Part shown: piece by piece, positions 7,130-14,537 of the stretch | How the letters are laid out: the number at the start of each line of letters is the position of its first letter | How positions within the stretch are numbered: the stretch's first letter is position 1 | Origin: Dehalococcoidia bacterium | Lineage (GTDB): Bacteria; Chloroflexota; Dehalococcoidia; Dehalococcoidales; Fen-1064 | DNA: 19,090 bases | Assembly: GCA_030691775.1 (NCBI GenBank) | Contig: JAUYDN010000119.1 | Coordinates: 1 to 19,090, forward strand | Reading direction: 5' to 3' | The notes under the pieces: generated by a model | What the model saw: only the letters and a program-made list of their open reading frames with translations | Told to the model about the DNA's origin: nothing | The model's database searches: none | Made by a program: the position numbers and the translations under genes

Positions 7130-8269
7130 CTCGAGCAGTGCTTCCTTCCGCCTGGTCATGTCTTCGCTTCCGCCGATAACGAAGTCCGCGAGGTGGAGAG
7201 CCAGTTGAATATTTCCCTGGTGTTGGAGTTCTTTGAGCCGCTCAATCAGGTGTGCGGCGCCGCTCAGTTTCACGACTTCAGCCGCGACCTGTGATTTCCC
7301 GGACGGGAACAGTTCACCGGGGTTTCCGTTAAACCAACCAGCGTACCGGCGGTGGATGCCATGAATGATGAAGGTCGGGTGACCGTAAACCGGAGCCAGC
7401 CACGGTTTGCCGGTAAATTCCGGCGGGACCCTCACACGCTCTAATATTTCCTCAATCCAACAGCCCTCATTCAATAACGCAATAACCTGGTCGTGCAGAC
7501 TGCGCAGGAAGCTTGCCGTACCGAGACATACTTCCTTGACCTGCTCCGCGCGCAACACAGGACCATGACCCGGTATCAAATAGTCGGGGTTTTTACCGGC
7601 TATCGTCTCCAGAGCCTCCGCCCATTCCAGTTCATATCTTTGAGCTTTGAGCGGGTTGCCGATGTTAGGGCAGAACCCTTCCGCCAGGTCACCAGCAACT
7701 GCTGTTTTTCGCTCAGGAATCCAGACCCACGTACCATCGTCCGTCTCCCCCATATAGTGGTATAGCTCGAAGGTAAGGTTCCCCAGTCTGAACTGCAGGC
7801 TGTCGGAATAGGTGACATCGGGCCGGATGATTCTTTCGGTTACATATTCTTCGTAGCCTGCGGGACGGATAAAACCTTGCCCGAACTGGATGCGGTTGAT
7901 GTATCGATAATAGCTGGAAAGCTTCTTATCAAGCTCGAATTGCCTTGTTACCATTTCATGTGCAATTACTCTCGGTCGCGGATATCCATTTTTCTGTGCG
8001 TCATCCAGAAAGATACCCGTCGTCCAGGCGTGGTCAGCGTGATTGTGAGTGTAGATAATCGTATGAATCGGCAGAGTGCTTCTAGCTCTTATGCTTTCAA
8101 GTACGCGACTCGCATTCCGCAAAGGGGTATCGATGACAACGATGCCCTCTCCCGTTAATACGACGCATGAGTTTCCCACACCTGCCACCATAAATATGTC
8201 GGGCGTACATTCTTCGTCACGCTCGGGGTGCAATGAGGCAAGCGACATCCTGTGGTCTTTACGATTCAT
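7115..8269 (-). CDS. MBL-fold metallo-hydrolase, alkyl-sulfatase-like
   Basis: 384 residues, no signal peptide. The binuclear-metal motif T-H-N-H-A-D-H is at 74-80 with a following AWTTG. Further metal-site candidates are E175 in YMGETDD, D194 in VAGDL and H235 in IPGHGP. This pattern, with E and D in place of the usual later His, resembles SdsA1/BDS1-type sulfatases. The C-terminal segment (LIERLKELQHQGNIQLALHLADFVI) resembles the alkyl-sulfatase dimerisation region. Start ATG 8269 has AGGAGG five bases upstream. The gene runs into the CocE frame at its end through an A_AAA_AAC sequence. The likely role is hydrolysis of a sulfate or other ester within the same pathway as its neighbours; the exact substrate is not readable. 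Confidence 0.85.
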   Translation of the reverse strand: MNRKDHRMSLASLHPERDEECTPDIFMVAGVGNSCVVLTGEGIVVIDTPLRNASRVLESIRARSTLPIHTIIYTHNHADHAWTTGIFLDDAQKNGYPRPRVIAHEMVTRQFELDKKLSSYYRYINRIQFGQGFIRPAGYEEYVTERIIRPDVTYSDSLQFRLGNLTFELYHYMGETDDGTWVWIPERKTAVAGDLAEGFCPNIGNPLKAQRYELEWAEALETIAGKNPDYLIPGHGPVLRAEQVKEVCLGTASFLRSLHDQVIALLNEGCWIEEILERVRVPPEFTGKPWLAPVYGHPTFIIHGIHRRYAGWFNGNPGELFPSGKSQVAAEVVKLSGAAHLIERLKELQHQGNIQLALHLADFVIGGSEDMTRRKEALLEMVKN

Positions 8270-8340
8270 TCAAGCCTCCTCTAAACTCACGAAGACTGGT
8301 CATTTTACCGGCTATTCTCCTGCTTTCACACCTCCGAAAA

Positions 8341-9525
8341 TTAAGATGACCGGGATGGAGGGTAATTCCTGGCGGTGTCGATCATCATCTTGAAATTCTC
8401 ATACTTCGTATCCGGTGGAACAGCGCATCCGTTACTTAAAATAAACCCGGTATCCCTGCCAACAACATCGATTAGCTTCCTGCAATAAGCCTCCATCTGC
8501 TCCGGGGTACCGTGTGACGATAGCGCCGGCGGCACATCCCCCATGATGCACATATGGTCTTTCAGGATTTCTTTGGCTTTGAAAATATCGGTTTTACTGT
8601 CCAGCTGGCAGATGCACATCTTTCTGGGTAGCTCTTTGAGATAAGGGAGGTTCAGTGTCCAGTTGGTATCGAAATGGAGCGTGGTGACGATGCCCGCCGC
8701 TGCCCAGGTCTCGACCATCTTCTTGATATAGGGCCAGACGAAGCGCTCGAATATCTTCAGATTGTAGTATTCACCCGAACCTCTTTCGCAAGCCACGTTC
8801 ACTCCCGGTATTCCGGTGGACGAAATCCCTGTTAACCGCATGCCTTCTATTCCGTCTTTGATAAAGTCGTCCACCATAGCGTCCAGCGCCGCCTGCACCT
8901 TGTCTGGCCGGCGGTACAAATCAAGAGTGAACTGCGGGAAGGTGCGCATGAGCGAGAGGGCCATCTGGGGGTCAAGGGACATAACGCCTGCAATCACCCC
9001 CACTCCGCGTTTCTGCCAGGCGTCACGCGACCTCAGATACTGGTCTGTCAACAGCCTTGCCGTAGTTGCCTTGTTGCTCACGCTGGTAATGAAGCCGCCC
9101 CTCCTGATGTGGCTGAACTTCGTCTCCACGAAGCGCGCCCAACCCAGTTTGATGATGTCGTCATAGTCCTCCGCTGAGAGCATCTCTCGCTCTTCGAACT
9201 GGACTGAGCCGGCGGTGTCCACACGCTGGTCCTGGCCGGGGTACCGCATCGAACCGGCACCACCGGCGGTCGTGGTGAAGCCAGCCCAGGTGGCTCGTCC
9301 GCCTATGGTCACGCCATCCCATCCGCCGACTTCGTCATAAAGGTCGAGCCAATCGTGGAGGAACTCATCCCACCTCTGTGGTGACTCAGTAACCGCCAAC
9401 GATTTGCCCTTGTGAGCCAGCGGAAACTCGACGCTGGGATGTGGTGCCACTGGTACGCGGTCGTACGGTTCCAGGTTTATTGCGGCGAGAACCCTTTGCT
9501 CTGCCGTCATGGTTTCCTTAATCAT
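8341..9525 (-). CDS. UroD-family (MtaA/CmuA-like) methyltransferase, paralogue 1
   Basis: 394 residues from ATG 9525 (MIKETMTAEQRVLAAINLEP). This start has AAGGGA about 8 bases upstream and begins four bases after the corrinoid-protein stop; a longer frame to 9597 would run through that gene. The fold is that of uroporphyrinogen decarboxylase, but in a corrinoid context such proteins act as methyltransferases. C-terminal landmarks: TTLHFDTNWTLNLPYLK (H284, D286), MCIMGDVPPALSSHGTPE, and FILSNGCAVPPDTKYEN (C367). MtaA-type enzymes bind zinc through H-x-C…C; here the first Cys position is Asp. It is paralogous to the 10207-11376 product, with near-identical C-terminal blocks. It probably transfers a methyl group to or from the neighbouring corrinoid protein; direction and substrate are unknown. 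Confidence 0.85.
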   Translation of the reverse strand: MIKETMTAEQRVLAAINLEPYDRVPVAPHPSVEFPLAHKGKSLAVTESPQRWDEFLHDWLDLYDEVGGWDGVTIGGRATWAGFTTTAGGAGSMRYPGQDQRVDTAGSVQFEEREMLSAEDYDDIIKLGWARFVETKFSHIRRGGFITSVSNKATTARLLTDQYLRSRDAWQKRGVGVIAGVMSLDPQMALSLMRTFPQFTLDLYRRPDKVQAALDAMVDDFIKDGIEGMRLTGISSTGIPGVNVACERGSGEYYNLKIFERFVWPYIKKMVETWAAAGIVTTLHFDTNWTLNLPYLKELPRKMCICQLDSKTDIFKAKEILKDHMCIMGDVPPALSSHGTPEQMEAYCRKLIDVVGRDTGFILSNGCAVPPDTKYENFKMMIDTARNYPPSRSS

Positions 9526-9529
9526 CGAA

Positions 9530-10156
9530 TTATCCCTTCGTGAATCGCTTAATCGCCTCGACGCCTTCAAGAGCGTCATCCGTGAAGGCATCTGCACCGG
9601 TGTGTGTCTGCACGAGCTTGGTTACGACTCCTCCGCCGATGATGATTTTGACTTTGTCCCGCAGGCCCGCCTCTTTGACGGCTTCCACCGTCGCTTTCAT
9701 CGAATCGAAGGATGGGGTCAATAGTCCGGACATGCCAAGCACCCCGGCTTTGGTCTCGACAAGCTTGTCCACGAACGCTTGCGGGGGTACATCGATTCCC
9801 AGGTCGTAAACCTCGAAACCAGCGCCCTTCAGAAGCGTTGCGACGATGTCCTTGCCGATGTTATGGATATCCCCCTTAACCGTGCCGATGACGACCTTCG
9901 GCATTTTCCCGGGCGGTGCGGATTGCTTCAGTGCCGGCTCGATGGTCTGCATGGATTCCTTGAAGATTTCGCCGGAGACAATCAACTCACTGAGAAAGTA
10001 CTCACCTTTCTTGTACCGCGTGCCGACTATATCCATACCTTTGCGGAGTTCATCCAGGATAGAAAGGGCTCCATTACTGCCTTCAAGCTCTTTTTTGATG
10101 AGTTCTTTTACCTTGTCCTCTTCCAGGTTTGCCAGTGCTTCAGCCAGTTCTGACAT
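9530..10156 (-). CDS. Corrinoid (B12-binding) methyl-carrier protein, MtaC/MtbC-like
   Basis: 208 residues from ATG 10156 (MSELAEALANLEEDKVKEL), chosen because GGAGGGACGA lies directly upstream; a longer frame to 10210 lacks such a site and overlaps the upstream gene. Residues 1-80 are the helical B12-binding cap. The Rossmann-like cobalamin domain follows with D96-x-H98-x-x-G101 (GDIHNIGKDIV), whose His is the lower cobalt ligand, then MSGLLT (142-147) and IIIGGG (171-176). Proteins of this family carry a methyl group on cobalt between two methyltransferases, and here a UroD-type gene sits on each side. No reductive activator (RACo-type) gene is in the window. Confidence 0.93.
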   Translation of the reverse strand: MSELAEALANLEEDKVKELIKKELEGSNGALSILDELRKGMDIVGTRYKKGEYFLSELIVSGEIFKESMQTIEPALKQSAPPGKMPKVVIGTVKGDIHNIGKDIVATLLKGAGFEVYDLGIDVPPQAFVDKLVETKAGVLGMSGLLTPSFDSMKATVEAVKEAGLRDKVKIIIGGGVVTKLVQTHTGADAFTDDALEGVEAIKRFTKG

Positions 10157-10206
10157 TCGTCCCTCCGTATCGGTTTGCTTGATTTCGAACCAGGTTGCTG
10201 GTAATT

Positions 10207-11376
10207 TCAACCGTCCTTTTTGGAAACTGGAGCAGTATGGTTCTTAGCTGTGTCAATCATTGCTCTGACGTTTTCAAACTTGGCGTCGATCGGTACTTCG
10301 CAGCCGGAACTCAGGATGAACCCCCCGTCTTTACCCACAACGTCGACCAGCTTTTCACAGTATTCGCACACTTCATCGGGTGTTCCCAGAGATAGTAAAG
10401 ACGCAGGTACATCGCCCATTATGCACATGTGACCGTGCAGTATTTCCTTTGCCTTGAAGATGTCGCTTGTGCCGTCGAGCTCACAGATACACATGGCGCG
10501 CGGAAGATGTTTCAGGTACGGGAGATTCAGAGTCCAGTTCGTGTCCATGTGAAGTACACAGATTAGTCCTCTCGCAGTTAGAGCTTCCACAATCCGCTTC
10601 AACTGCGGGAAAAAGAAACGTTCGTAGGTCTTGAGATTAAAGTAAGACCCGGAACCTCTTTCCAACGAGATGTTCACCCAGGGTATGCCACTTTCCTGGA
10701 TGTCGGCGATTGCATTACTGATGAAATCCGGCACCATCGCTTCCAACGCCGCCTGGACTTTGTCCGGAAAACGATGGATGTCCATGGAAAATCGCGGAAG
10801 AGTGCGTGCCAGCGATAAAGTCATCTCGCAACTGATTACCAGGGCGCCGCACATAACGGGAACCCCGCGCTGGTTCCATTCCCGCACATCCTGTAGATAT
10901 GTTTTGAGGAGCGCCTTTTGAGCGGCATCTTCTTGCTCGATGGACTGGCTGGTGACACGGGGTATTTGCTGTTCCAGGAACCCGTTCCAGCCTTTGTCGA
11001 TGATGGTGTCATAGTCCTCTGTGGTCATTATCTCGCGCTCCTCCCACTGAACGGAGAAGTCCTTCGGGATACCGCCCTCACCAGGCGTGACTCTCTTACC
11101 ACCACGCGGTCCGTTAACACGCCAACTACTGCGTGGCCAGGCGACGCCGGCAACATACCGTGCATCGTAACCGCCCAGTTCATCATAGTTGGCATGAAAA
11201 ACATCCAGAATCCTGCGCCAGTCCACAGAGGTGCCAGCGCCGGAAGGCAGCGATGACATACGGTGCTGACGCAGGGCAAACTGGCCTATGAGGGGGACCA
11301 CCGGTACTCTGTCTACCCTTTCGAGCTTGACGGTGGCTCTCAATCTCTCTTCGCGGGTCATTGTTTCGACTATCAC
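10207..11376 (-). CDS. UroD-family (MtaA/CmuA-like) methyltransferase, paralogue 2
   Basis: 389 residues, starting MIVETMTREERLRATVKLERVDRVPVVP. The ATG overlaps the TetR stop as ATGA, so the two are translationally coupled. Same architecture as paralogue 1: VLHMDTNWTLNLPYLK (H276, D278), MCIMGDVPASLLSLGTPDE, FILSSGCEVPIDAKFEN (C359). The middle regions have diverged clearly (for example WPRSSWRVNGPRGGKRV here), which may reflect different substrates: one enzyme could methylate the corrinoid protein and the other demethylate it. The His-x-Asp change is shared. Assignment to methyl transfer rather than haem synthesis rests on the adjacent corrinoid gene and is inference with good family precedent. 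Confidence 0.85.
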   Translation of the reverse strand: MIVETMTREERLRATVKLERVDRVPVVPLIGQFALRQHRMSSLPSGAGTSVDWRRILDVFHANYDELGGYDARYVAGVAWPRSSWRVNGPRGGKRVTPGEGGIPKDFSVQWEEREIMTTEDYDTIIDKGWNGFLEQQIPRVTSQSIEQEDAAQKALLKTYLQDVREWNQRGVPVMCGALVISCEMTLSLARTLPRFSMDIHRFPDKVQAALEAMVPDFISNAIADIQESGIPWVNISLERGSGSYFNLKTYERFFFPQLKRIVEALTARGLICVLHMDTNWTLNLPYLKHLPRAMCICELDGTSDIFKAKEILHGHMCIMGDVPASLLSLGTPDEVCEYCEKLVDVVGKDGGFILSSGCEVPIDAKFENVRAMIDTAKNHTAPVSKKDG

Positions 11377-12041
11377 TTCGGCACCTCGTGAGAACCGTTG
11401 CCAGCCGGTCTGGAATCGTTTCCTTTTGGAATTCGAATCGCATCCAGCAGGAGTTCGGTTTGTTGCCGCGCGTACTCGTTTATTGACCTGTACGTCCCCT
11501 TCAGCAACCAGTGACGTGTTACCCAGGCGGGAAAGAGAGTCGTAACGTCGCGCGCTAATAATGCCGGGTGCCTGACCCAGAATTCTCCTGCCTGTATCCC
11601 TCTTTCAAAGAGCTTCTCGAAGTACTCCACTTTCCGGAGATGTACGTCGTACAAAGCGTCGAAGTCCTTTTTTCGAAACACTTTGGTTTCTGCATTCATG
11701 AACCGCCAGTAATCGCGATTGTGATCGACCAACTCGTAGTAGATTCCGATGGACCTTCGAAATGCCTCGGTGGGGGAAAAGTGTTCCAGTTCTGCGGTTA
11801 ATCTCGCCGTAGTTTGGTCCACTAACGCAATCATGCGCTGAGCTACCAGGTGCGGGATATCCTCTTTTGCGCCGATATAGTAATAGATACCGCCGATACT
11901 CATGTTGCAGGCTGTAGCTAGCTCTCGGGTGGTGGTATTATGATAGCCCTTTTTCGTGAACAGGCGAATAGCCGTTCTTATCAGGTGCTCACGTTGGGCT
12001 TCGACGTATTCGTTACTTGCTGACTTGGACTGAACGAGCAT
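11373..12041 (-). CDS. TetR-family transcriptional regulator
   Basis: 222 residues. The N-terminal TetR helix-turn-helix is at about 15-62 (IRTAIRLFTKKGYHNTTTRELATACNMSIGGIYYYIGAKEDI), with the family's signature G-Y-x-N-T-T-x-x-x-I/L-A and G-x-I/L-Y-Y-Y-F/I-x-x-K-E-D/E. The remainder is the helical ligand-binding/dimerisation domain, rich in aromatic residues (YWRF, EFWVRHP, FPAWVTRHW), suggesting a hydrophobic or acyl-type ligand. Start ATG 12041 has GGAG six bases upstream. It is first in the transcription unit, directly behind a promoter with a palindromic site downstream of the -10, so it probably represses itself and the whole methyltransferase/hydrolase operon until an inducer binds. 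Confidence 0.92.
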   Translation of the reverse strand: MLVQSKSASNEYVEAQREHLIRTAIRLFTKKGYHNTTTRELATACNMSIGGIYYYIGAKEDIPHLVAQRMIALVDQTTARLTAELEHFSPTEAFRRSIGIYYELVDHNRDYWRFMNAETKVFRKKDFDALYDVHLRKVEYFEKLFERGIQAGEFWVRHPALLARDVTTLFPAWVTRHWLLKGTYRSINEYARQQTELLLDAIRIPKGNDSRPAGNGSHEVPK

Positions 12042-12062
12042 GGGTCTCCAGGTTTTGATTTG

Positions 12063-12084
12063 AACGAGCGCTCAGTTGGCTGAG
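12063..12084 (-). promoter_or_regulatory. Candidate TetR operator
   Basis: Plus-strand AACGAGCGCTCAGTT (12063-12077) is an almost perfect inverted repeat centred on the 8-bp palindrome GAGCGCTC. An adjoining TCAG-TTGG-CTGA (12073-12084) adds a second, overlapping dyad. Its position between the -10 element and the tetR start codon is where an autorepressor would block transcription. Palindromes of this AACGAGCG/CGCTCxGTT form are common for TetR proteins. Confidence 0.55.
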
Positions 12085-12096
12085 AAGGTTGCTCAC

Positions 12097-12125
12097 AGCT
12101 TACATCATGCTGATAAGGTTGTCAA
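12097..12125 (-). promoter_or_regulatory. Promoter of the tetR-methyltransferase-hydrolase operon
   Basis: On the minus strand a perfect TTGACA (12125-12120) is followed after 17 bases by TAAGCT (12102-12097). The -10 is weak (3/6), so expression may depend on other factors. The predicted transcript starts near 12090, just ahead of the operator dyads. Confidence 0.5.
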
Positions 12126-12218
12126 CAGCAAGTTTGTGTATGATAGCCTCAGTGCCAGGCGCTCCGTTCATATAAAAAAACGGACAGCTATTTTGGGCAA
12201 ATTATGAGCGTGGATTTC

Positions 12219-12295
12219 TGGTCGGGGTGAGAGGATTTGAACCTCCGACCACCTGAACCCCATTCAGGTGCGCTACCAGGCTGCGCTACACCCCG
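12219..12295 (-). tRNA. tRNA-Pro (anticodon GGG)
   Basis: A full cloverleaf can be drawn. The acceptor CGGGGTG pairs with CACCCCG; the D arm is GCGC…GCGC; the anticodon stem is CCTGA/TCAGG with loop ATGGGGT and anticodon GGG, reading CCC/CCU proline codons; the T arm is GGAGG TTCAAAT CCTCT. The discriminator A is followed by an encoded CCA (12221-12219). The gene is on the minus strand between the amino-sugar operon and tetR and appears to be a single-gene unit. Confidence 0.95.
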
Positions 12296-12738
12296 ACTCT
12301 GCGGTGGGAGAATTTATTTTTCAGAACAGGCATCTTTTTCAGGCGGGTTTCTCTCACGAACCTGCTGAGCCTTTTGATGCTCTTCGTCGATTTATAACGG
12401 TTCTGGTTGACGAAACCGCGCGTCCTGTTCATTCCCGATGTTTAGATTTTCGTATATCGGGCGGGAATAGTCAAGCGCAGACGTGTATAATGACGTCATT
12501 CCACGTTTTTAAGCTACCTTACTAAAATCCCCGACCGTAAGGTCGAGGGATGGAGTTCTCCCTGCATTTTCCCATCCTACTCAAGATGCAGGGCAACGAA
12601 GTTGAGACAGTGAAAACCCCGACCGTAAGGTCGTGGGAAGTCTATTAAAAATACGAACTGATACATTATAATCCGAAACATGATAAAAAGGTAGATGTTG
12701 AAAATCAGGAACGCGGGCTCGCCATAAATTACCCCGTC
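12296..12738. other. Gene-free spacer between tRNA-Pro and glmS
   Basis: No supported coding frame. The part near glmS carries two copies of a hairpin repeat and a third inverted repeat between them (annotated separately). Around 12435-12465 there is CCCGAT/ATCGGG with a CGGGAAT edge, resembling a degenerate copy of the TCATTCCCG…CGGGAAT repeat family seen in ispG. The tRNA promoter should lie above 12296 on the minus strand; I see no clear pair of hexamers. Confidence 0.5.
12529..12637. repeat. Paired hairpin repeats (CCCCGACC-gtaa-GGTCG) flanking an inner inverted repeat; possible glmS terminator
   Basis: CCCCGACCGTAAGGTCGAGG at 12529-12548 and CCCCGACCGTAAGGTCGTGG at 12617-12636 are near-identical 7-bp-stem hairpins in direct orientation, 88 bases apart. 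Between them CCCTGCAT (12560-12567) pairs with ATGCAGGG (12586-12593). Read on the minus strand, each hairpin ends GGTCGGGG followed by TTTT or ATTTT, so the one at 12613-12637 could end the glmS transcript. The symmetrical spacing also resembles the hairpin-bearing ends of an IS200/IS605-type or miniature element. No transposase is present. Confidence 0.5.
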
Positions 12739-14511
12739 CTACTTTACCGTGACCGATTTCGCCAGGTTGCGGGGTTTGTCCGGGTCCAGTCCCCTGGCGA
12801 CCGCCGAATGGTAAGCAAGAAGCTGTAGCGGAATTGTCGTCACGATGGGGTACAGGACTTCTTCTACCTTGGAGAGACGTACGTACTCGTTAAAAATCGG
12901 TTCATTGACATTAGACACACCGATGATGTAAGCGCCGCGTGCTTTGGCTTCCATCACATTGGCGACGGTATCGGCGTAGGTATAATCGGTGGGGCAGATA
13001 GCAACGACCGGCGTGCCGGACTCGATTAATGCCAGGGTGCCGTGCTTCAACTCTCCGGCGGGCATACCTTCAGCGTGGACGTAGGAGATTTCCTTGAGCT
13101 TCAATGCGCCTTCGCCAGCCATGGCAAAATTAATGCCGCGCGCCAGGTAGTAAAAGTCCTTTTTGTCCTTCAACTTAGCCGCCATCGCCGGGATATAAAG
13201 GGAATGGTAATGAAGGTCGGCTTCTACCAGCGCGGAAATCTCGCGGAGCTTTTCCTTGCCTTCGGAGAGACTATTGTCCATGGAGAAGGAGAGAAGGTAG
13301 AGCAGGATTAACTGCGCCATAAAGGACTTGGTGGCGGCGACCCCGATTTCCGGACCGCAATTAAGATACAGCACCTGGTCGCTCATCCGCGCCAGCGAAG
13401 AGCCTACGACATTAACTATCGAGAAAACCGTAGCGCCATTGGCTTTCGCCTGTCTTACTCCATCCAGGACATCCGCGGTCTCACCGCTCTGTGAGATGGC
13501 AATCACGAGGGTGCCCTTATCGACTGATTCTGAGAAATAGCCGAACTCGGATGCAATAATAACGTCACTGAAGGTACGACCAATCTTGGAAAACGCGTAA
13601 CGTCCGATAAGCGCCGCGTACCGTGACGTGCCGCAGGCGACAAAGACCACCTGCCGGGCGCGCAGGATATCGATTGCCATCTTCATCAACAGGCGGTTGT
13701 CCTGAATCAGCGCCTGGCGGATTACCTGCGGTTGCTCCTCGATTTCTTTTATCATGAAATGGTTGTAATCACCCTTGCTACCCTGTTTCCACTCCCAGTT
13801 AACGGACGTAGGTTTTTTCCCCAGTTCATTGTGGTGCTCATCGTAAATTTTAACAGAGTCCCTGGTGAGGACAGCGCGTTCGCCATCGTCAAGGTAAAGT
13901 ACCCTGTTGGTATGCGGCAGGAAAGATAATACGTCGCTTCCGATAAAGCTCGAGCCGTGGTCGAGGCCGATGACAAGCGGACTTTCTTTCCGGGCGGCGA
14001 GGACCTTATCCGGCTCGGTGGCAGACACTGCCAGGATGGCGTAAGAACCCTTTAGCTCGCGGGTTGCTTTAAAGAAAGCGTCCTCAAATGTGTTTCCCGC
14101 GTCGATGAAATCCCGGATAAGATGGGGAATAACCTCGGTGTCTGTTTCTGAAACGAAACGGTATTTACGTGAGAGTCGGGAGCGGATTTCCGTATAGTTT
14201 TCGATGATGCCGTTATGTACCACGGCGATGCTGGCTTTCTCATCGCAGTGCGGATGAGCATTCTCCCGGGTCACGCCGCCGTGTGTCGCCCAGCGTACGT
14301 GGCCGATACCGACCTGCCCCGGCAGGGTCTTAATATCGCATTCCCGTATTACATCCGCCAGCTTCCCCTTGTCTTTAGCAACGTGAACATTACCGTTATC
14401 CACTGTCGCCACGCCTGCGGAATCATAACCGCGGTATTCGAGCCTTGCCATTGCACCGAGTAGAATGGATGCCGCTTGTTCATTGCCGATGTAACCAATC
14501 AGACCGCACAT
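12739..14511 (-). CDS. glmS: Glutamine--fructose-6-phosphate aminotransferase (isomerizing)
   Basis: 590 residues from ATG 14511 (MCGLIGYIGNEQAASILL). This start is required because Cys2 becomes the N-terminal nucleophile after Met removal, and it has AGGAGG five bases upstream; a longer frame to 14541 is spurious. The N-terminal glutaminase domain (Ntn fold) shows GYDSAG, HVRWATHGGV and HNGIIENY. Two SIS domains follow, with ACGTSRYAALIGRY, AISQSGETADVLDG, AATKSF and AEGMPAGELKHG, ending in KSVTVK. It converts fructose-6-P and glutamine to glucosamine-6-P, the committed step to UDP-GlcNAc. It is last in the operon, 26 bases after the GlmU-like gene. The short gap leaves no room for a glmS ribozyme. 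Confidence 0.97.
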   Translation of the reverse strand: MCGLIGYIGNEQAASILLGAMARLEYRGYDSAGVATVDNGNVHVAKDKGKLADVIRECDIKTLPGQVGIGHVRWATHGGVTRENAHPHCDEKASIAVVHNGIIENYTEIRSRLSRKYRFVSETDTEVIPHLIRDFIDAGNTFEDAFFKATRELKGSYAILAVSATEPDKVLAARKESPLVIGLDHGSSFIGSDVLSFLPHTNRVLYLDDGERAVLTRDSVKIYDEHHNELGKKPTSVNWEWKQGSKGDYNHFMIKEIEEQPQVIRQALIQDNRLLMKMAIDILRARQVVFVACGTSRYAALIGRYAFSKIGRTFSDVIIASEFGYFSESVDKGTLVIAISQSGETADVLDGVRQAKANGATVFSIVNVVGSSLARMSDQVLYLNCGPEIGVAATKSFMAQLILLYLLSFSMDNSLSEGKEKLREISALVEADLHYHSLYIPAMAAKLKDKKDFYYLARGINFAMAGEGALKLKEISYVHAEGMPAGELKHGTLALIESGTPVVAICPTDYTYADTVANVMEAKARGAYIIGVSNVNEPIFNEYVRLSKVEEVLYPIVTTIPLQLLAYHSAVARGLDPDKPRNLAKSVTVK

Positions 14512-14537
14512 TGTAACCTCCTCTTGCCTCAACCACC

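Noticed and set aside
8816..9166. Long plus-strand open frames opposite the methyltransferase, glmS, GlmU-like and GlmM-like genes
   Set aside because: They lie antisense to genes with clear catalytic motifs, have low-complexity Ser/Arg/Pro-rich translations and lack ribosome sites; they are shadows of the real genes.
12042..12130. A cobalamin riboswitch ahead of the corrinoid operon
   Set aside because: The leader is about 50 bases and consists of operator dyads and the ribosome site; no B12-box-like sequence is visible.
12529..12637. A CRISPR array, suggested by repeated palindromes
   Set aside because: There are only two repeat copies with an 88-base interval, the interval is itself structured, and no cas gene is present.
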